From Verrucomicrobiota bacterium (lineage in GTDB: Bacteria > Verrucomicrobiota > Verrucomicrobiia > Verrucomicrobiales > DEV007): a stretch of DNA of 9,745 nt. Below, piece by piece: positions 6,332 through 9,745 of the stretch. How positions within the stretch are numbered: the first letter of the stretch is position 1; each line of letters begins with the position of its first letter. A program made the position numbers and the translations under genes. Under the pieces are notes generated by a model. That model was not told the DNA's origin, searched no databases, and was given only the letters and a program-made list of their open reading frames with translations. The DNA is taken from positions 1-9,745 of the forward strand of contig JAQCER010000062.1 in assembly GCA_027618625.1 (NCBI GenBank). The letters are read 5' to 3'.

Positions 6332-6360
6332 ATAGTAGTGCCTGTTGCAAAGGGTGGCAA
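6332..6360 (-). promoter_or_regulatory. Candidate internal promoter before the TMEM220 gene
   Basis: On the minus strand, TTGCCA (6360-6355) and TACTAT (6337-6332) are separated by exactly 17 bases. They match the sigma-70 consensus at five and four of six positions. Transcription would start about 12 bases before the ATG at 6313, a very short leader that fits the lack of a ribosome-binding site. If real, the last two genes can be expressed apart from the polysaccharide operon. Confidence 0.35.
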
Positions 6361-6369
6361 ACCACAACA

Positions 6370-7839
6370 CTACAGCCGCTGGGGCGCGGGCATTTCGCCG
6401 ATAGGCGCCGATGATTTCACCGGTTGGAGCTTCCTCTGCTGCGCGTTCGCCCGCGCCTGAGCCCTCACTGACTGGGCGTGCGAGGCGGTGAAGAACAACT
6501 GTGGCAGAGCGATCATCAGGCCAAAGTAAAGGCCGCCCGGCCGCTCCCGAAGTGGATTCTCGGTCAGCGTCTGGCTGAATGCCGAAAGGATGAAAATAGC
6601 CGGCATGGCAACAACTGCGAATGATTCGGGAGTGATGCTGCGAAGCTTTCGGGTGCAAAGCATTGCGACGAATAGAATCGGACAGGCAAACAAGGCGAGG
6701 TGGGATGCCACGCCGATTGCTCCACCGGTGAGGTAAGCGTATGTCCAAGTGGAGTGTCCTGGGAAGATGTAATCCTTCGCGACTCCGGTCCGCCAGACTT
6801 CGTCGACACTGCCGAATGCCAGAGCGAGTTCTGGGAAATAGTCATGGTGCCAATTGTAGGCGACCCCGATTCCCCGACCGAAGAGATGATATGCGGGATC
6901 CTCTGACACCATGTTCACAATAGTTTTAAGTTCCGCTTCCCGCGTCAGGATCGTCAGGTCTTTCGTCATGTTCCCAGCTCGCTTCGAGTCCAGGCGTTCC
7001 GCCCAGCGATCGACCACCACGGGCAGCAACACGGCAATCGCAGCCACGACGGCGACGCCGCAACCGACAGCGAGGGCCGCCTGCGTGAGCTTTCTGCGCA
7101 AGACTTCTTCGCTCCAGTAGCGGTTCAGGATCGCCACCAGAGCAAACGCTCCGGCACCGGCGAAAGAAATGGCAATGGTGAGCAGGTAAGTGCGGGTGAC
7201 GCTCACGGTGATGATCCACAATGCGAGGCCAAGACCGGCCAGCGCGTGCCACTGCAGGCGTGGATGCAGGACGATCATCGCCGCCGCATAAGCGATCAGG
7301 GCGGGCATTCCAGGGCTGATGATTTCATTGCGCATGGCTGCGAGATCGCCGCCTATGATGAAGCGATAATACGCGTATCTCCAGACGGCAGAAACGAAAA
7401 GCGAGACGACCACCGGACGCAGCAGCTCGACCATCGAGTAGCCCATTCCGATCATTGCAGAGACCACCAGCATGCCGGTGAAGATAAAGTAAACGGGCAG
7501 CGCCGTTTTGATGTAGGTCCCTGGTTCGATGCCGTTCATTCCAGCGACGACTGCTGTTGATACCAAGTAAAGGGCCCAGAGAATCGTGAAATACCCGGTT
7601 GGTTTCTGCAATGCGTGCCGCCATCCGAGAGCGAGAATTCCTGCAGCGCTGCCGACTGTGCCGGCGAGAATCACGGCGTGTCCAGCAGTAATGCCGCCGC
7701 CGCCGGGAGCGCGAAAATCCAAGGCCAGGCTGATGCAATACGACCAGTAGAGGACGGTCAACAATGTGTGCCCGAATGACGTGCTCCGCCGAATGGGGGT
7801 AGTGTTAGAGTGTTCTCGCCGTGATCCTTTGGTGGTCAT
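6370..7839 (-). CDS. O-antigen polymerase/ligase-like membrane protein (Wzy/WaaL type)
   Basis: A 489-residue inner-membrane protein with about ten to twelve hydrophobic segments. A large polar, soluble-looking loop (about residues 275-360) lies before the last helices, as in Wzy polymerases and WaaL ligases. Within and after it are DRWAERLDS (277-285), FGRGIGVAYN (320-329) and FPGHSTWTYAYLTGGAIG (359-376). The last parallels the Wzy_C motif in which a conserved His precedes a helix ending 'GxxG'. SVTRTYLLT (213-221) is also typical. It would join lipid-linked repeat units into a chain or transfer glycan to an acceptor on the periplasmic side; sequence alone cannot separate these roles. The start ATG 7837-7839 is eight bases after the flippase stop. 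A longer frame to 7971 overlaps the flippase gene and lacks membrane character. The C-terminal 40 residues are basic and cytoplasm-like. Confidence 0.8.
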   Translation of the reverse strand: MTTKGSRREHSNTTPIRRSTSFGHTLLTVLYWSYCISLALDFRAPGGGGITAGHAVILAGTVGSAAGILALGWRHALQKPTGYFTILWALYLVSTAVVAGMNGIEPGTYIKTALPVYFIFTGMLVVSAMIGMGYSMVELLRPVVVSLFVSAVWRYAYYRFIIGGDLAAMRNEIISPGMPALIAYAAAMIVLHPRLQWHALAGLGLALWIITVSVTRTYLLTIAISFAGAGAFALVAILNRYWSEEVLRRKLTQAALAVGCGVAVVAAIAVLLPVVVDRWAERLDSKRAGNMTKDLTILTREAELKTIVNMVSEDPAYHLFGRGIGVAYNWHHDYFPELALAFGSVDEVWRTGVAKDYIFPGHSTWTYAYLTGGAIGVASHLALFACPILFVAMLCTRKLRSITPESFAVVAMPAIFILSAFSQTLTENPLRERPGGLYFGLMIALPQLFFTASHAQSVRAQARANAQQRKLQPVKSSAPIGEMPAPQRL

Positions 7840-7847
7840 CTGCTTTG

Positions 7848-9260
7848 TCAGCCATGCAGGGCGGGTGCTTCCTCTCGTCGCCGCTGATCCGGGGCGGGCG
7901 GAGCGAACGATTCTTCCACTTCTCTGATCTGTCGTGACAGCAGCAGGGGAAAGCTCCATGCGGATACGCACGCGATGGAAATCGCCAGTCCTATGAAAAG
8001 CCCCGTTTCACCGCCCATCTTCGCCCCGGCATAGGCGAGAGTGACTGCCAGTGCCGTCTCGCCCACCATGAGAAATGCGGGTCGATAGATGCTGCCCGCT
8101 CCCGTCAGCAGGACGAACTGCACGTGCACCCACATCAGCAGACCGAAGTAGACCGCAAATGCCGCAAACTGCACGTGACTGATCGCGATCGCACCGCGCA
8201 ACCAGAGATCTGCAGCAAAGGGGCCCGCCACGGTGAGTCCTGCTGCGGTACACAGGGCGAAGCCGATGACGGCGAGACTGGCGCGTTTGCGGCTCAGCCG
8301 AATCCAGGCGACGTCGCCTTTTTCCTTGGCTTCTGTAATCGACGGCCAGAGTGGCATGGTGACGACAAGCACCAGGTTTGTGAGGAAGACGCGGATCTGC
8401 ATGAGTGCTGCGAACAACGCCACGGAGGCCGGTCCAAATACATGGCCAAGAATGATCTTGCCGCCTTCCTGGTGGCCGATGACTGAAAGGTTTTGAGCGA
8501 TCTGCAATGAAAGTCCTTCTTTCCACAGCGTTTTAAAATAGCCACCCTGCATGCGTTGCATTGAGAACCTCAAGTACGGCCGTTGAATGAGAAGGTGTAT
8601 CGCATTGAAAGTCTGTGAGATTACAGGCGCGCCCAGAACGGAGATGATCACATAAGGAACTGAAGGGAACAGATGGATGCCGGAGATGAGGAGCACGCCA
8701 CCGCTGATATTGCCAAGGGCGCCCCACATGTTATAGATGTGAGCTTCCTGATAAGCGAACCTCGCAGCGGCAAAGTTATAGGTGATCAAGTACAGCAGCG
8801 AGATCACGGCAGCGAATCCGATCGAGTGGTAAATGTCCGATTCATACCCGGCGAAATTCTGCCCGACGATTGTGAGAATGGACACTTGCGAGAGAACTCC
8901 ACAGAGAATCGCGATGCCGAGTGTCCCAAGGACAGCGATCAAAGTAACGCCGGTGTAAAGGATGCTGTGTTCTCCGTCCCTGTCGTTGGCGGCCGCGGCG
9001 ATGGTGAGCCGTCGTGAAAGGCTGCCGAGCAGTCCGCATTCGGCCAGTTGCAACAGAGCGTAAAAGATCAGCACCGTGGCGTAGACGCCGTACTGTTCTT
9101 TGCCAAGGACGCCGATGGCCACTGGCACAGCGATCAGCTGCAGAACGACACTGCCCAGCTTCGACGCGATGGCGGTGACCGCAGCAAGTTTCAGTGCTTT
9201 GCCACGGCGTTGGTTGTCCGCAGAGTTGCTCTCGCAGGAAGTTTCGGCGTCGTCAGACAT
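7848..9260 (-). CDS. Polysaccharide flippase, Wzx-like (MOP superfamily)
   Basis: A 470-residue inner-membrane protein with about twelve to fourteen hydrophobic segments and polar ends, the usual size for Wzx-type exporters. After a polar N terminus (1-25) comes the first helix. VLGKEQYGVYATVLIFYALL (about 52-71) followed by ECGLLGSLSRRL is the hallmark N-terminal block of polysaccharide biosynthesis flippases (compare 'LGxexyGxxa...laDlGl'). The C-terminal tail is hydrophilic (RQIREVEESFAPPAPDQRRR). It would flip undecaprenyl-linked glycan repeats across the inner membrane. I chose ATG 9258-9260; an in-frame TTG at 9266 adds two residues. The start is six bases from the upstream stop and has no Shine-Dalgarno, so translation is probably coupled. 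Next in line is the polymerase/ligase, which would act on the flipped product. Confidence 0.88.
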   Translation of the reverse strand: MSDDAETSCESNSADNQRRGKALKLAAVTAIASKLGSVVLQLIAVPVAIGVLGKEQYGVYATVLIFYALLQLAECGLLGSLSRRLTIAAAANDRDGEHSILYTGVTLIAVLGTLGIAILCGVLSQVSILTIVGQNFAGYESDIYHSIGFAAVISLLYLITYNFAAARFAYQEAHIYNMWGALGNISGGVLLISGIHLFPSVPYVIISVLGAPVISQTFNAIHLLIQRPYLRFSMQRMQGGYFKTLWKEGLSLQIAQNLSVIGHQEGGKIILGHVFGPASVALFAALMQIRVFLTNLVLVVTMPLWPSITEAKEKGDVAWIRLSRKRASLAVIGFALCTAAGLTVAGPFAADLWLRGAIAISHVQFAAFAVYFGLLMWVHVQFVLLTGAGSIYRPAFLMVGETALAVTLAYAGAKMGGETGLFIGLAISIACVSAWSFPLLLSRQIREVEESFAPPAPDQRRREEAPALHG

Positions 9261-9266
9261 CGGCAA

Positions 9267-9745
9267 TTACGAAAACAATGCCCCGTCGTCTTTGGACTGA
9301 GTGGCCGTCTCGGGTGAGTGTTGATCGACCAGTCGTGGTGTGTTCTGTCTCTCTGGCAGGTTGAGATTCAGAGTTGCAGGCAGCACCAGTCCCGTTGCGT
9401 TTTCGAATTGACGGGAGGACGCCTGCAATGGCGTGTCTTTGGAGAAATTGACGACCGTTCCCAGGTGAGGGCCAGCCATCCGCACGCGCGTCAGGGCGCG
9501 CTGGACATCGTCACGCGTGGTCTTGCCTTTGCGAAGCACCAGCACTGCGGCCTGCATGTGACGAATGAGTGCGAGAGCATCACTCGATTGGTCGAGTGCG
9601 GGCGTATCCAGGATGATGCGATCGAAATAGGTGGAGGCTTCGTAGAGCAAGGTCTGCACAATCTGCTGGCCCAGGAAATCCGGGCCGCTGGCGTCACTGT
9701 TTCCAGCGTGCAGGATCGAAAGATTCGGTGAGATCTCCGCGCTGA
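9267..9745 (-). CDS. CpsD/CapB-type polysaccharide ATPase (BY-kinase-like), C-terminal part (partial)
   Basis: The frame is open to the window edge at 9745, so at least 158 C-terminal residues are visible and the N terminus, including Walker A, is outside. Reading inward: NLSILHAGNSD, then FDRIILDTPALDQSSDALAL, which is the Walker A'/B region of bacterial tyrosine kinases and related exopolysaccharide ATPases (usual form 'xxDxPP...DA'), then AAVLVLRKGKTTRDDVQRAL and LGTVVNFSK, matching the 'vvr...t...GvvlN' strands. Such proteins pair with a Wzz/Wzc-type membrane partner and control chain length and export. The residues after the fold (about 45, from ASSRQFENATG to the end) contain no tyrosine, whereas classical BY-kinases end in a Tyr-rich cluster. 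So this is either a non-autophosphorylating relative or is regulated differently. An internal GTG at 9659 is not a likely start, because homologous sequence continues upstream of it. Six bases separate its TAA from the flippase ATG. Confidence 0.85.
   Translation of the reverse strand, partial: SAEISPNLSILHAGNSDASGPDFLGQQIVQTLLYEASTYFDRIILDTPALDQSSDALALIRHMQAAVLVLRKGKTTRDDVQRALTRVRMAGPHLGTVVNFSKDTPLQASSRQFENATGLVLPATLNLNLPERQNTPRLVDQHSPETATQSKDDGALFS

Noticed and set aside
6314..6748. N-terminal extension of the TMEM220 frame to 6748
   Set aside because: It runs antiphase through the polymerase/ligase gene. The family's first helix begins at the ATG at 6313.
7840..7971. N-terminal extension of the polymerase/ligase to 7971
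   Set aside because: It overlaps the 3' end of the flippase gene and is Arg/Ser/Thr-rich without membrane character. The ATG at 7839 is just after the flippase stop, as expected in an operon.
1..9745. CRISPR arrays, tRNA or rRNA genes, insertion sequences, defence or toxin-antitoxin genes
   Set aside because: No regularly spaced repeats, cloverleaf-like sequence, transposase motif or recognisable defence domain was seen on either strand.

Overview
The window looks like a chromosomal segment of a Gram-negative bacterium of the Planctomycetota-Verrucomicrobiota-Chlamydiota group, most likely Verrucomicrobiota. This is an inference. It rests on the gene families (a secreted DUF3472-EEP fusion, a secreted xylose-isomerase-like TIM-barrel protein, an EboF-type phosphodiesterase), the moderately high GC content, the scarcity of Shine-Dalgarno sequences, and an inverted repeat containing GGACTCCGATCCG of a kind I associate with that phylum. 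I see no RNA genes, CRISPR arrays, insertion sequences or phage genes.

Layout. Positions 1-312 (+) hold the 3' end of a membrane protein resembling a CPBP (CAAX protease/bacteriocin-processing) intramembrane protease. It converges on an EboF-type alkaline-phosphatase-superfamily phosphodiesterase (1747-359, -). An AT-rich spacer (1748-1996) carries a perfect TATAAT, a 10-bp palindrome and a tandem 9-mer. It leads into a 140-residue protein (1997-2419, +) with a histidine-kinase H-box but no ATPase domain. That gene converges on cutC (3178-2441, -). cutC is divergent from a secreted DUF3472 + endonuclease/exonuclease/phosphatase fusion (3282-4898, +).

The second half, 4960 to 9745, is all on the minus strand and reads as the distal part of a polysaccharide (EPS/O-antigen-type) operon. 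In order of transcription it holds: a CpsD/CapB-type chain-length regulator ATPase (partial, from 9745); a Wzx-like flippase (9260-7848); a Wzy/WaaL-like polymerase or ligase (7839-6370); a small TMEM220-family membrane protein (6313-5876); and a secreted sugar-isomerase-like TIM-barrel protein (5856-4960). The first three have gaps of 6 and 8 bases and should be co-expressed. They would cover lipid-linked repeat flipping, polymerisation or transfer, and control of assembly. The last two follow a 56-base gap with a plausible internal promoter and may be an attached but separately expressed pair.

A 13-bp perfect inverted repeat lies between the fusion gene and the TIM-barrel gene. Its right arm encodes the last residues of the TIM-barrel protein. 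The most notable items are the orphan phospho-acceptor (DHp-like) protein, this coding palindrome, the DUF3472-EEP fusion, and the tyrosine-free tail of the polysaccharide ATPase. No clearly new multi-gene system is visible.
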